A DNA stretch of 64,000 bases, from NCBI RefSeq assembly GCF_016756535.1, contig NZ_AP023247.1:2046501-2110500 (forward strand), given 5' to 3'. The position numbers were made by a program, and so were the translations under genes. This DNA is from Mesorhizobium sp. 131-2-1 (GTDB lineage: Bacteria; Pseudomonadota; Alphaproteobacteria; Rhizobiales; Rhizobiaceae). The notes beneath the pieces are model-generated. The model saw nothing but the letters and a program-made list of their open reading frames with translations. It ran no database searches and was not told the DNA's origin. Below are positions 8,848 through 17,870 of this stretch, piece by piece (position 1 is the stretch's first letter; each line of letters opens with the position of its first letter).

Positions 8848-9810
8848 TCAGGCCGCGTATCTCTGAACCACGCCGGGCTGTCTCGACCACTGGGAATACC
8901 AGGTGTCGAATAATTTGAGCTGGGCTTCGGCATAGCCGCGCTGGCTGTCGCTCAGGGCGTCCGTCTCGTTGAAGTGCAGCCTGTATTCGGGATTACCCTT
9001 CAGCACCATCATGTGCTTGAAATAGAGCACCAGGTCGGGACCTTCGTCGAAGGAAGAGAGAACGGCGAGCGCGGCGTCCAGCTCCTGCGCGCGCTGGCGG
9101 GCTTCGGCGTCGCCCCTGGCGGCCGCCTGGCTCAGCCCGACCAGGTGGAGCACTTCCTTTGGCAGGACATTGCCAATGCCGGTGATGGCGCCGGACGCGC
9201 CGCAATTGACGAAACCGTGGAAGACGGCGGTGTCGACGCCGATCATCAGCGCCACCTCATCGTCGCGGCTGGTGATGTTTTCGGCCGCATAGCGCAGGTC
9301 CGACGGTCCGCCGAATTCCTTGAATCCGACCAGGTTCGGATGTTCGGCGCGCAGCGCGAAGAACAGGTCGGCGCGCGTGGCGAAGCCGTAATAGGGGCTG
9401 TTGTAGATGACCGCGGGCAGGTCGGGCGCGGCGGCGAGGATCGCCTTGAAGTGGTGGCGCTGGGCCGTCACCGAGGGTCCGCGCGACAAGACGCGCGGGA
9501 TCACCATCAGGCCTCGGGCGCCGACCTTCTGCGCATGGGCGGCATGGGCCACGGCGCTGGCGGTGTTGACCGCGCCGGTGCCGACGATCACCGGCACGCC
9601 GGCCTTCACCAGCCGCTCGACCCCCTGCATGCGCTGCTCGTCCGTGAGCAGCGGCCAGTCACCCATCGAGCCGCAATAGACCACGGCGGACATGCCGGCG
9701 GCGATCAACTCGCGTCCCTTGCGCACGAGCGCATCGAAATCGGGCTGGCGATCCTCGTTGCACGGGGTCATCAAAGCCGGCATGCAGCCGGAAAAGACAT
9801 TGGCGCCCAT
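8848..9810 (-). CDS. DapA-fold deaminase/aldolase of the hydroxyproline pathway
   Basis: 320 residues of the dihydrodipicolinate synthase / N-acetylneuraminate lyase family. The Schiff-base Lys is in NLVGFKEFGG and the catalytic Tyr in AVIYNSPYYGF. The usual GTTGE loop is replaced by GSMGDWPLL, as I recall for proteins beside hydroxyproline epimerases in Brucella and rhizobia. Those act as 1-pyrroline-4-hydroxy-2-carboxylate deaminases, giving 2-oxoglutarate semialdehyde. ATG 9810 has a well-placed AAGGAG upstream. The gene is divergent from a proline-racemase-like gene only 95 bp away, supporting a shared pathway and promoter region. The assignment to this reaction rests on family and context. 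Confidence 0.8.
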   Translation of the reverse strand: MGANVFSGCMPALMTPCNEDRQPDFDALVRKGRELIAAGMSAVVYCGSMGDWPLLTDEQRMQGVERLVKAGVPVIVGTGAVNTASAVAHAAHAQKVGARGLMVIPRVLSRGPSVTAQRHHFKAILAAAPDLPAVIYNSPYYGFATRADLFFALRAEHPNLVGFKEFGGPSDLRYAAENITSRDDEVALMIGVDTAVFHGFVNCGASGAITGIGNVLPKEVLHLVGLSQAAARGDAEARQRAQELDAALAVLSSFDEGPDLVLYFKHMMVLKGNPEYRLHFNETDALSDSQRGYAEAQLKLFDTWYSQWSRQPGVVQRYAA

Positions 9811-9905
9811 TGGGATTCTCCTTGAGACTGGCTGGCAGATTGACCAGTTTGTCCCGGAGCGGCACTGCTTGCCAAGCAAATAGTGGTGGAGGCCAGGGAG
9901 AAACA

Positions 9906-10946
9906 ATGCGCACCAAAGCAAGCATTCGTGTCGTCGGCTGCCATGCCGAAGGGGAGGTCGGCGACGTCATCGTGGGCGGCGTGCTGCCGCCGGCGGGCCG
10001 CACGATGATGGAGAAGATGATCACGATGGAGCGTGATCACGACCATATAAGGCGCATGCTGATCTGCGAGCCGCGCGGCAGCGTCGCGCGCCACGTCAAT
10101 CTCCTGGTACCGTCGACGCGCGATGACTGCGTGGCCGGCGCCATTATCATGGAACCGACGGAGTACCCGCCGATGTCCGGTTCCAACACGATCTGCGTCG
10201 CCACCGTCCTGCTCGAGACCGGCATGGTGCCGATGCTGGAGCCGGAGACGCGCTTCAAGCTCGACATGCCGGGAGGCGTCATCGAGGTGCGCGCCGAATG
10301 CCGCGACGGCAAATGCCTGTCGATCACTCTCCGCAATGCGCCGGCCTTCGCTGAACGGCTTGACGCCAGCATCGAGGTCGAGGGGCTCGGAACGCTCACG
10401 GTGGACATCGCCTATGGCGGCATGTTCTACGCCATCGTCGATGCCAGGGCGCTCGGCTTTTCGGTCGCCCCCGACGAGGCCCGCGAGCTGGCGGTGGCGG
10501 GCGAGAAGATCAGGCGTGCCGCGCGCGAGCAGCTCGATGTCGTCCATCCGGAATTCGACCATGTGCGCGGCGTGTCGATCGTGCAGTTCGCCATGCCGTT
10601 CCAGGGGCCGGGCAACGTCACGCGCAACACCTGCATCGTCTCGCCGGGACGTTCCGACCGCAGCCCGACGGGGACCGGCACGTCGGCCCGCATGGCCGTG
10701 CTGCAGGCGAGGGGCCAGATGGATGTCGGCGACGTGCTGATCCATGAATCGATCATCGGCTCCCGCTTCACCTGCAGGATACTGGAACTGACTGAAATCG
10801 GCGGGCGCAAGGCGATCGTTCCGGAGATCACCGGCAGGGCCTGGATCACCGGCGAGCATGCCTACTATCTCGATCCGACGGATCCCTATCCCCAGGGCTA
10901 TGTGCTGTCCGATACCTGGGGCACATCCACTTCCGTCAAGCAGTAG
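9906..10946 (+). CDS. Proline racemase-fold enzyme with Ser/Thr active-site pair
   Basis: 346 residues. Overall fold markers match 4-hydroxyproline 2-epimerase and trans-3-hydroxyproline dehydratase: CHAEGEVGDVIVGG, ICEPRGSVARHVNLL, VDIAYGGMFYAIVDA and DRSPTGTGTSARMA. At the first catalytic position, normally Cys in an MCGH motif, it has Ser91 (PPMSGSNTICV). At the second, normally Cys in DRSPCGTGTSA, it has Thr255. Cys/Cys enzymes are epimerases and Cys/Thr enzymes are dehydratases, so a Ser/Thr pair leaves the reaction open; a dehydratase-like role is my best guess. ATG 9906 follows GGGAG. It is divergent from the DapA-like deaminase gene. Confidence 0.8.
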   Translation: MRTKASIRVVGCHAEGEVGDVIVGGVLPPAGRTMMEKMITMERDHDHIRRMLICEPRGSVARHVNLLVPSTRDDCVAGAIIMEPTEYPPMSGSNTICVATVLLETGMVPMLEPETRFKLDMPGGVIEVRAECRDGKCLSITLRNAPAFAERLDASIEVEGLGTLTVDIAYGGMFYAIVDARALGFSVAPDEARELAVAGEKIRRAAREQLDVVHPEFDHVRGVSIVQFAMPFQGPGNVTRNTCIVSPGRSDRSPTGTGTSARMAVLQARGQMDVGDVLIHESIIGSRFTCRILELTEIGGRKAIVPEITGRAWITGEHAYYLDPTDPYPQGYVLSDTWGTSTSVKQ

Positions 10947-11266
10947 GGGTCGAAGCCTATCGAGGCACCTCCTGGCAACCGATGACGCGACCGCGACAAT
11001 CACCATGTGTGCGCCGTGTGCGCGTCCCGAACGCACTTGACGTATCCACCGCATAGATGGGCTGGTCACGAGGACCTCACGGCCTCTGATCGGCGCCCGA
11101 CATAGCTCGACTGGACGATGACTCGATCCAGGAGCCTTCCGTCGGCTCCATGATTTCGTATTCTCTGTGTATAAGATTTGTGTACATGAAATATACAATT
11201 TGTTGACTCGAGCGCCGCTTTGTGCGAATTCCATGCCCGGATCGCGGTCGGCGGGTCCGCGATGCC
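10947..11266. other. Intergenic region upstream of the gntR operon
   Basis: 320 bp between the racemase-like gene and the GntR-family gene. The first 200 bp hold no credible gene. The last 100 bp become AT-rich and contain operator-like sequence at 11166-11198, so this is where the promoter of the following operon should lie. Confidence 0.5.
11166..11198. promoter_or_regulatory. Palindrome, candidate GntR operator and promoter
   Basis: TTGTGTA (11178-11184) and TATACAA (11192-11198) form an imperfect inverted repeat with a 7-base spacer. An offset partial copy, TGTGTATA, lies just upstream. The style resembles sites bound by FadR/FCD-type GntR regulators, and the gntR gene starts about 70 bp downstream. 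Autoregulation is inferred. Confidence 0.4.
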
Positions 11267-12004
11267 ATGGGAATTCAAGCGAGGGAGGTTCCGGTGAAGA
11301 GCGGCAAGAGCGATCTGTACGACGACCTGAAGCGTCAAATTCTCACGATGGAACTCGATCCCGACCAGGATCTCGATGAGGTGAGCCTCAGCGAGCGTTA
11401 CGGGCTGTCGCGCACGCCCGTTCGGGAGATTTTCCGGCGTCTCGAGGGGGAGGGCTACATCGACATCCGGGCCAATCGCGGCGCGCGTGTCAGCCCCATG
11501 AGCCATCAGACGCTCAGGCACTTCTTCCTGGTCGCCCCGATGATCTACGCCGCGATCGGCCGCCTTGCCGTCCAGAACTTCAAGGTGGCGCAGCTCGCCG
11601 ATCTCAAGGACACGCAGGAACGGTTCCGGACCGCCAGCGTCACAGGAGACCCGCTCGCGATGGTTCTGGAGAACAATCGCTTCCACGAAATCATCGGCGA
11701 GATGTCCGGCAACGAATATCTGCAGCCGAGCCTGGGTCGTCTGCTGATCGATCACGCCCGGATCGGCCATACCTTCTTCCGACCCCGCAACGACGACATG
11801 CGCCAGCGCCTGCTGGTCGCCGTCGAACATCATGACGGCTTCATCGCCGCCATCGGCTCGCATGACGAGGACATGGTTGTCGACCTCGTCTTCGAACACT
11901 GGGAGCTGTCGCGCGAGAACATGGAAATGTTCATCGCGCCGCAGGGAATGAAGGCGGACGCGCTCGTCGAAATGCCTTCTGCGCTGATGGAGAAATCCTC
12001 GTGA
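11267..12004 (+). CDS. GntR-family regulator with FCD domain
   Basis: About 245 residues. The N-terminal winged helix (LYDDLKRQILTMELDPDQDL, then LSERYGLSRTPVREIFRRL) matches the GntR signature almost perfectly. The rest is an all-helical FCD effector domain with likely metal/ligand positions in NNRFHEIIGEMSGN and VEHHDGFIAAI. ATG 11267 and GTG 11294 are both possible starts; a longer frame from 11222 adds residues with no family match. The stop overlaps the GTG start of the next gene by four bases, so the regulator heads an operon of four coupled genes. The ligand is probably an intermediate of the imino-acid pathway. Confidence 0.9.
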   Translation: MGIQAREVPVKSGKSDLYDDLKRQILTMELDPDQDLDEVSLSERYGLSRTPVREIFRRLEGEGYIDIRANRGARVSPMSHQTLRHFFLVAPMIYAAIGRLAVQNFKVAQLADLKDTQERFRTASVTGDPLAMVLENNRFHEIIGEMSGNEYLQPSLGRLLIDHARIGHTFFRPRNDDMRQRLLVAVEHHDGFIAAIGSHDEDMVVDLVFEHWELSRENMEMFIAPQGMKADALVEMPSALMEKSS

Positions 12005-12912
12005 GGTTTGAAGGTATCTACACCCCGGCCATCACGCCTCTCGATGCCGGCGGGCAGATAGACCGTGATGCTTTCGCGGCGGTGCTCGAGTCGCTCATCG
12101 AGGCGAAGGTGCACGGCATCATCGTTGGCGGATCGACGGGCGAGTATTATGCCCAGAGCGCCCAGGAGCGCTTCGATCTCGCCGCCTTTGCCAAGGAGGT
12201 GATCGGCAGCCGGCTCCCGCTCATTATCGGAACAGGCGCCACCAGGACCGAAGACTCGGCAGAATATGCCAAGGCAGCGAAGGCGATCGGCGCCGACGCG
12301 ATCCTTGTGTCGTCGCCTCCCTACGCTCTGCCGACCGAGCGCGAGAATGCGGTTCATGCGCTGACGGTCGACCGCGCCGCGAACCTTCCGATCATGCTCT
12401 ACAACTATCCGGCCCGCATGGGCGTGATGATGGGTGAGGAGTATTTCTCCCGCGTCGGCAAGTCCAGGAACGTCGTCGCCATCAAGGAAAGCTCCGGCGA
12501 CATGGGCAACCTGCATAGGCTGGCCCGCAAGTTTCCGCACATCTCGCTTTCCTGCGGCTGGGACGATCAGGCCCTCGAATTCTTCGCATGGGGTGCCAGG
12601 AGCTGGGTCTGCGCCGGCTCCAATTTCCTGCCGCGCGAGCATGTCGCGCTCTACGAGGCCTGCGTGCTCGAGAAGAACTTCGACAAGGGCCGCGCGATCA
12701 TGACCGCGATGCTGCCGCTCATGGATTTCCTCGAGTGCGGAAAGTTCGTCCAGTCGATCAAGCATGGCTGTGAGCTGATCGGCCTTAAGGCCGGCCCGGT
12801 GCGGGCGCCGCTGCGCTCGCTCAATTCAGAAGAAAAAAGATCTCTCCAGACTGTCGTCGCCACCCTGAAACGTACGGTCGCCCAGATCACGTCGGGAGCA
12901 AACCATGCATGA
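12001..12912 (+). CDS. Second DapA-fold lyase/deaminase
   Basis: 303 residues from GTG 12001, inside a GTGA overlap with the gntR stop. Family residues: GGSTGEYYAQSAQER in the substrate loop, catalytic Tyr in IMLYNYPARMG and Schiff-base Lys in VVAIKESSGD. It differs clearly from the other DapA-like protein at 8848-9810 (GGSTGE loop rather than GSMGD), so the two are not recent duplicates and probably act on different keto or imino acids. It overlaps the aldehyde dehydrogenase gene by 8 bp. A sequential lyase or dehydratase step feeding the dehydrogenase is likely; the exact substrate is not recognisable. Confidence 0.82.
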   Translation: MRFEGIYTPAITPLDAGGQIDRDAFAAVLESLIEAKVHGIIVGGSTGEYYAQSAQERFDLAAFAKEVIGSRLPLIIGTGATRTEDSAEYAKAAKAIGADAILVSSPPYALPTERENAVHALTVDRAANLPIMLYNYPARMGVMMGEEYFSRVGKSRNVVAIKESSGDMGNLHRLARKFPHISLSCGWDDQALEFFAWGARSWVCAGSNFLPREHVALYEACVLEKNFDKGRAIMTAMLPLMDFLECGKFVQSIKHGCELIGLKAGPVRAPLRSLNSEEKRSLQTVVATLKRTVAQITSGANHA

Positions 12913-14422
12913 ACCTCTGACCGCGACCGAATACAAGGCGTTGGCTGCAGGCATTCAGTTCCCGGCGAATGCCTTCATCGACGGGGCTTTCCGCCCGGCG
13001 AATTCCGGCAAGACATTCAAGACGACCAACCCGGCAACGGGCGAGGCGCTTGCCGAGATCGCCGCGTGCGACGCCACCGATGTCGATTTCGCCGTGGCCA
13101 AGGCCAGGGAGGCCTTCGACGATGGCCGCTGGCATCTCCAGTCGCCCGGCGAGCGCAAGGCCGTCCTCCTCAAATTCGCGAAGCTGCTGGAGCGCAACCG
13201 TCACGAGCTTGCGGTCATGGAGAGCCTCGACAGCGGCAAGCCGATCCGTGAATGCCAGACGGTCGACGTTCCGGACACCATCAACACCATTCGCTGGCAT
13301 GCCGAGCTCATCGACAAGCTCTACGACAATACGGCGCCGGTGGGCTCGAAGGCGCTGACCATGGTCGTGCGCGAACCTGTCGGCGTGGTCGGCTGCGTCC
13401 TGCCGTGGAATTTTCCGCTCCTGATGCTGGCCTGGAAAATCGGGCCGGCGCTTGCCGCCGGTTGCTCGGTGATCGTGAAGCCGGCTGCGGAGACGACACT
13501 GACCACGCTGCGCGTCGCCGAACTGGCGCATGAGGCGGGCATCCCTGCGGGCGTCCTCAATGTCGTGCCTGGCGGCGGCAAGGAGGTGGGCGAGCCGATC
13601 GGCACGCATATGGGCATCGATATGGTCGCGTTCACAGGATCGACGCCGACCGGTCGCCGTTTCCTGCGCTACGCGGCCGATTCCAATCTCAAGCGCGTCG
13701 TCCTCGAATGCGGCGGCAAGAACCCGGCGGTGGTCCTCGATGATGCCGAAGACCTCGACCTGGTCGCCGAGCAGGTTGTCAACGGCGCGTTCTGGAACAT
13801 GGGCGAGAACTGCTCGGCCACCTCGCGCCTCATCGTCCACACCAAGATCAAGGACGAGCTGCTGCAGCGTATCGGCGCCTACATGCGCGAGTGGAAGACG
13901 GGCGACCCGCTCGACCCGGAAAACCGCATTGGCGCCCTGGTCAGTAAGAGCCATTTCGAGAAGGTGAAATCCTTCCTCACCGACGCAAAAACCGAAAAGC
14001 TCACCGTCGCCCATGGCGGTGGCACGCACAAGGGCATCTACGTCGAACCGACTGTCGTCGACGGCGTCAAGCCTTCGAGCCGCCTGTTCCAGGAGGAAAT
14101 TTTCGGACCGATCCTTTCGGTCACGACGTTCAATTCGCTTGCCGAGGCGATCGCTCTCGCCAACGACACCAACTACGGTCTGACCGCATCCGTCTATACT
14201 GGAAGCCTGCGCAAGGCGATCAAGCTTTCGCGCGAGATCCGCGCCGGCGTCGTTACCGTCAACTGCTTCGGCGAAGGTGACGCGACAACGCCGTTTGGCG
14301 GCTACAAGGAATCCGGTTTCGGCGGGCGCGACAAGTCTGTTTTCGCGCATGACAATTACTGCGAACTGAAGACGGTCTGGATCGACGTTTCGGATCGTTC
14401 GGTCGACGAAACCGTCAGATGA
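12905..14422 (+). CDS. NAD(P)-dependent aldehyde dehydrogenase
   Basis: 505 residues with the full ALDH signature: VLPWNFPLLMLAWKIGPAL, FTGSTPTGRRFLRYA, general-base Glu in LECGGKNPAVV, nucleophile Cys in NMGENCSATSR, EEIFGPILSVTTF and FGGYKESGFGGRDKS. The C-terminus (HDNYCELKTVWIDV) and the NCSATSR motif are closest to the PuuC / gamma-glutamyl-aminobutyraldehyde group, but enzymes of this type also oxidise 2-oxoglutarate semialdehyde. It overlaps the genes on both sides, by 8 bp upstream and 4 bp downstream, so it belongs to a tightly coupled operon. It probably makes the final carboxylate of the pathway. Confidence 0.88.
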   Translation: MHEPLTATEYKALAAGIQFPANAFIDGAFRPANSGKTFKTTNPATGEALAEIAACDATDVDFAVAKAREAFDDGRWHLQSPGERKAVLLKFAKLLERNRHELAVMESLDSGKPIRECQTVDVPDTINTIRWHAELIDKLYDNTAPVGSKALTMVVREPVGVVGCVLPWNFPLLMLAWKIGPALAAGCSVIVKPAAETTLTTLRVAELAHEAGIPAGVLNVVPGGGKEVGEPIGTHMGIDMVAFTGSTPTGRRFLRYAADSNLKRVVLECGGKNPAVVLDDAEDLDLVAEQVVNGAFWNMGENCSATSRLIVHTKIKDELLQRIGAYMREWKTGDPLDPENRIGALVSKSHFEKVKSFLTDAKTEKLTVAHGGGTHKGIYVEPTVVDGVKPSSRLFQEEIFGPILSVTTFNSLAEAIALANDTNYGLTASVYTGSLRKAIKLSREIRAGVVTVNCFGEGDATTPFGGYKESGFGGRDKSVFAHDNYCELKTVWIDVSDRSVDETVR

Positions 14423-15750
14423 GCGACCTCGTCGTCAAGCGTCTTCCGGCGGAATCCGGAACTTCGGGCTGGGAGGCGATCAGCAAACGCTGCTTCCCCG
14501 TCCGGACGCTCGACGGCGACGTATCGGCCGACTGGCTGGTCATCGGTGCCGGCTTCGCCGGCCTCTCCGCCGCGCGGCGGCTTTCGCAGCTGCGGCCACG
14601 CGACAAGATTGTCTTGCTGGAAGCGGGAGAGATCGCCAAAGGGACCGCGGGCCGCAACTCCGGCTATATGATCGACGTCCCGCACAATTTGTCATCCGGC
14701 GAATATTCCGTTGCCGGTGAAAGCGCGACGAAGGCGGAGATCGCCCAGAACCGTTTTGCAATCTCTTTCGCCGCCGATGCCGCGGCGGAATACGGCATGT
14801 CCGAGCGCACCTTCGATCCGTCGGGCAAGGTCAATGCTGCCGCCACGGTGCGCGGAATGAGGCTCAATGCCAATTACGGCCGTTCACTCGAGTCCATTGG
14901 TGAAAAGCACAGCCTGCTGGATGCCCGCGAGATGCGGGAGATCACCGGCTCCTCGTACTACCTCGGAGGCCTCTACACGCCCGGCGCCGTGATGATCCAG
15001 CCGGCCGACTACATCCGTGGATTTGCTGCGGGGCTGGCGCCCAAAATCGACCTATTCGAACACTCGCCGGTGCTCAGGCTTGAGCGTCTGGGCGGGTCGT
15101 GGAAGGCGAAATCCCGCAGCGGGACCGTCACCGCGCCGAAAGTCATCCTCGGCGTCAACGGCCACATCGAGGATTTCGGTCACTTCCGCGGCCGCCTGAT
15201 GCATGTCTTCACCTACGCGTCGATGACTGCTCCCTTCGCTGGGAGATCAACCGGCAAGGACAGGTGGGCCCTGCTGCCGGCCGATCCAATGGGTGCGACG
15301 GTCAGGAAGATCAGTTCCGATGGCAGTTCGCGCATCGTGATCCGGACCCGGTTCACCTACGACTGGGCCGTCCAGGTCGGCGAGAAGCGCTTGGCTGGGA
15401 TCGCCGCGGAGCAGCGGGCTTCCCTGGACGCCAGGTTTCCGGACCTCAAGGACGTGCCGTTCGAACATGTCTGGGCGGGGCGGCTCTGCCTCAGCCGCAA
15501 TCATGTTCCGGCCTTCGGTGAAATCGAGGAAGGCCTTTACTCGGCGTGCTGCGAGAACGGCCTTGGCACCGTGAAGAGCACGCTTGCCGGCGTCATGGCC
15601 GCCGATCTGGCGACTGGCACCCGCTCGGACATGCTCGACGAATTTTCGGATCAACCTGGACCAGCGAGGCTCCCTCCCGAGCCGCTCGCATGGCTCGGCG
15701 TCAACGCCGTGATCCGACTGCAGGAATTGCGTGCTGGCCGCGAGGGATGA
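14419..15750 (+). CDS. DAO-family FAD-dependent amine/imino-acid oxidoreductase
   Basis: 443 residues. The FAD-binding motif LVIGAGFAGLSAARRL starts near residue 41 and is followed by IVLLEAGEIAKGTAGRNSGYM, characteristic of DAO-type oxidases including PuuB-like and D-hydroxyproline-oxidising flavoproteins. The C-terminal part has the second FAD contact region (GLYSACCENGLGTVKSTLAG). It starts in an ATGA overlap with the aldehyde dehydrogenase. In context it would oxidise an imino acid, a D-amino acid or a demethylated betaine, giving the substrate for the DapA-fold enzymes. The exact substrate is inferred. Confidence 0.85.
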   Translation: MSDLVVKRLPAESGTSGWEAISKRCFPVRTLDGDVSADWLVIGAGFAGLSAARRLSQLRPRDKIVLLEAGEIAKGTAGRNSGYMIDVPHNLSSGEYSVAGESATKAEIAQNRFAISFAADAAAEYGMSERTFDPSGKVNAAATVRGMRLNANYGRSLESIGEKHSLLDAREMREITGSSYYLGGLYTPGAVMIQPADYIRGFAAGLAPKIDLFEHSPVLRLERLGGSWKAKSRSGTVTAPKVILGVNGHIEDFGHFRGRLMHVFTYASMTAPFAGRSTGKDRWALLPADPMGATVRKISSDGSSRIVIRTRFTYDWAVQVGEKRLAGIAAEQRASLDARFPDLKDVPFEHVWAGRLCLSRNHVPAFGEIEEGLYSACCENGLGTVKSTLAGVMAADLATGTRSDMLDEFSDQPGPARLPPEPLAWLGVNAVIRLQELRAGREG

Positions 15751-15758
15751 GCCCTCGC
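15740..15758 (+). terminator. Hairpin over the end of the oxidoreductase gene
   Basis: GCGAGGG (15740-15746), loop ATGAG, CCCTCGC (15752-15758): a perfect 7-bp stem that includes the stop codon region. There is no U-run, so partial termination or mRNA processing between catabolic and transport genes is more likely than a full terminator. Confidence 0.35.
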
Positions 15759-15832
15759 CGCGCAATGTGAAGACTGAGCCGACCGCAAAGGTCTTCAGTG
15801 AGAATGGGAACGAAAAATAAGGAGTGAGTAAA

Positions 15833-16684
15833 ATGAAGACGTTGTGGAAGGCGCTGTGCGCTGCCGCGATGGTCGGTATGACCATGCTGTCCGCTCAGGC
15901 GGAGGAAAAGACCATTACTTTGGGCACGATGTCCTGGGAGGACCTCACCCCCATCACCGGCATCACCAAGAAGGTGCTCGAGGATTCCGGCTACACCGTG
16001 AAGGTCGTGCCTTTTTCCGAATGGGGCATCGCCTACGCCGCGCTGACCAAGGGCGACATCCAGCTCCTCGCCTCGCAGACGGACTACGTGGCCCAGGACT
16101 ACTGGGACAAGAACAAGAAGAAGCTGGAGAAGGTCTCGCCGGTTTCGCATGGCCTGTTCCAGGGCGTGGCGGTGCCGAAATACGTGACGATCGACTCCAT
16201 GGACCAGCTGAATGACAACGCCGACAAGTTCGGCGGCAAGATCGTCGGCATCGAGCCCGGTTCGGGTCTCATGCGCGATACGGCAAACTCGGTGAAGGCA
16301 TACGACCTGAAACTGCAGCTCGTTGAGGGCAGCACCGCTGCCATGACCGCGGCGCTCAAGTCGGCGGTCGACCGCAAGGAATGGATCGCCGTCACGATCT
16401 GGGAGCCGTCCTGGATGATGCAGAAATATGACGTCAAGTTCCTCAAGGACCCGAAGGCGGTCTTCCCGCCGCCGCAGAGCTACTACTGGATCGGCAAGAA
16501 AGGCTTCTCCGCCGACAATCCGCATGCCCGCGAGGTGATCGCCAGTGTCTACGTGCCGCTTGCCGACATCACCGCGATCAACTCTGCCGTCAACGAGGGC
16601 AAGACCATGGACGAGGCCATCACGGCATGGACCGACAGCCATGCCGACCTGCTGAAGCGCTGGGAAAACATCAAGACCCAGTAA
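15833..16684 (+). CDS. Glycine betaine/proline-type ABC transporter substrate-binding protein
   Basis: About 283 residues. A signal peptide runs to the AQA before EEKTITLG, so the mature protein is periplasmic. The sequence matches the ProX/OpuAC family (GTMSWEDLTPITGITKKVLE, then VVPFSEWGIAYAALTKGDIQ, KIVGIEPGSGLM and WIAVTIWEPSWMMQKY). Trp and aromatic positions of this family form the cage that binds quaternary or cyclic amines. AAGGAG at 15817-15822 sits 10 bases before ATG 15833, making this a better start than the GTG nine bases upstream. It heads the transporter genes and is separated from the ATPase gene by a strong hairpin. The ligand is probably proline betaine, hydroxyproline or a betaine relative. 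Confidence 0.88.
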   Translation: MKTLWKALCAAAMVGMTMLSAQAEEKTITLGTMSWEDLTPITGITKKVLEDSGYTVKVVPFSEWGIAYAALTKGDIQLLASQTDYVAQDYWDKNKKKLEKVSPVSHGLFQGVAVPKYVTIDSMDQLNDNADKFGGKIVGIEPGSGLMRDTANSVKAYDLKLQLVEGSTAAMTAALKSAVDRKEWIAVTIWEPSWMMQKYDVKFLKDPKAVFPPPQSYYWIGKKGFSADNPHAREVIASVYVPLADITAINSAVNEGKTMDEAITAWTDSHADLLKRWENIKTQ

Positions 16685-16697
16685 CCGTCGAGACGGC

Positions 16698-16720
16698 GGG
16701 CCGTCGGCGTTCGACGGCCC
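16698..16720 (+). terminator. Strong intercistronic hairpin
   Basis: GGGCCGTCG (16698-16706), loop GCGTT, CGACGGCCC (16712-16720): a perfect 9-bp GC-rich stem with no following U-run. It lies between the binding-protein gene and the ATPase gene. Such hairpins often protect the upstream transcript so that binding protein is made in excess over the membrane subunits. Confidence 0.55.
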
Positions 16721-16763
16721 CTCCCGGAACTTCAAAAACAGGAAGGCCGGCATCCTGCGGCCC

Positions 16764-17855
16764 ATGGGGAACGCAATGAACACTGCCATCAATGATGCCA
16801 ACGAGGTGTTGGTCGACTGCCAATCCGTGTGGAAGATTTTCGGCGGGCGCGCCCAGGCCGCCGTCAAGGCTGTCTCCGAACGCGGACTGTCCAAGAAGCA
16901 GGTGCTGCAGGAGTTCGACTGCGTGGTCGGCGTCTCCGACGCCACTCTGCAGGTTCGCCGCGGCGAGATATTCTGCATCATGGGTCTTTCCGGCAGTGGG
17001 AAGTCGACGCTGATCCGCCTTCTCAACCGCCTGATCGAGCCGAGCCTCGGCATGATCACGGTGAAGGGAAAGGAGATCGCCAAGCTCAATCCTGCGGAAC
17101 TGCGCGACATGCGCGCCCGCAACATCGGCATGGTGTTCCAGAGCGTGGCGCTTCTGCCCAACCGGACGGTTTTGGAGAACGCCGGCTTCGGTCTCGAGGT
17201 AAGAGGCGTGACGAAAGACGAGCGCAACAAGACGGCTCGTGCGGCCCTCGAGAAGGTTGGACTTGGCGACTGGACCTCGCGCTATCCGAAGGAGCTGTCC
17301 GGCGGCATGCAGCAGCGTGTCGGCCTGGCGCGGGCGCTGGCCGCCGATCCGGAAATCATCCTCATGGACGAGCCGTTCAGCGCGCTCGATCCGCTGATCC
17401 GGCGCCAGTTGCAGGACGAATTCCGGCAACTGACGAAGTCGCTGGGCAAATCGGCAGTCTTCATCACCCACGATCTCGAGGAGGCCATCCGCATCGGTGA
17501 CCGCATCGCCATCATGAAGGACGGCGTCATCGTGCAGGTCGGGACAGCGGAGGAGATCGTGACAAAACCCGCTGACGACTATGTTTCCGATTTCGTGGCC
17601 GGCATATCCAGGATCCACCTCGTAAAGGCGCATTCCGTCATGCGCACGGTTGCCGAATTCAAGGCGACAGAGCCGCATTGCGACGTGGATGCACTTCTTC
17701 GCACCTCGCCAGAGGCCGACATCGGCGAGCTTATCGACCTCACCATGCAGTCCGATCGCGACGCAGTCGCCGTCGCCGAGAACGGTGCCGTCATCGGCGT
17801 CGTGACCATTCGCGGCCTGCTGCGCGGCGTCGCCGGCACACAAAGCGCCGCCTAG
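16764..17855 (+). CDS. ABC transporter ATP-binding protein, ProV/OpuAA type
   Basis: 363 residues. Walker A is GLSGSGKSTLIRLLNRL near residue 76, the signature motif LSGGMQQRVGLARALA, Walker B ILMDEPFSALDPLIRR, and the H-loop FITHDLEEAIR. The N-terminal extension with VWKIFGGRAQAAV and a C-terminal regulatory tail (CBS-like GAVIGVVTIRGLL) are typical of glycine betaine/proline importers rather than generic ABC proteins. Starts at 16764 or 16776 are both possible. It energises the two permeases encoded next. Confidence 0.92.
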   Translation: MGNAMNTAINDANEVLVDCQSVWKIFGGRAQAAVKAVSERGLSKKQVLQEFDCVVGVSDATLQVRRGEIFCIMGLSGSGKSTLIRLLNRLIEPSLGMITVKGKEIAKLNPAELRDMRARNIGMVFQSVALLPNRTVLENAGFGLEVRGVTKDERNKTARAALEKVGLGDWTSRYPKELSGGMQQRVGLARALAADPEIILMDEPFSALDPLIRRQLQDEFRQLTKSLGKSAVFITHDLEEAIRIGDRIAIMKDGVIVQVGTAEEIVTKPADDYVSDFVAGISRIHLVKAHSVMRTVAEFKATEPHCDVDALLRTSPEADIGELIDLTMQSDRDAVAVAENGAVIGVVTIRGLLRGVAGTQSAA

Positions 17856-17870
17856 CGTGGGAGGAGCGAA

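Noticed and set aside
12905..15750. Putrescine utilisation (PuuC-PuuB) operon
   Set aside because: The dehydrogenase and flavoprotein resemble PuuC and PuuB, but there is no gamma-glutamylputrescine synthetase or hydrolase, and the racemase, DapA-fold and betaine-transport genes point to an imino acid.
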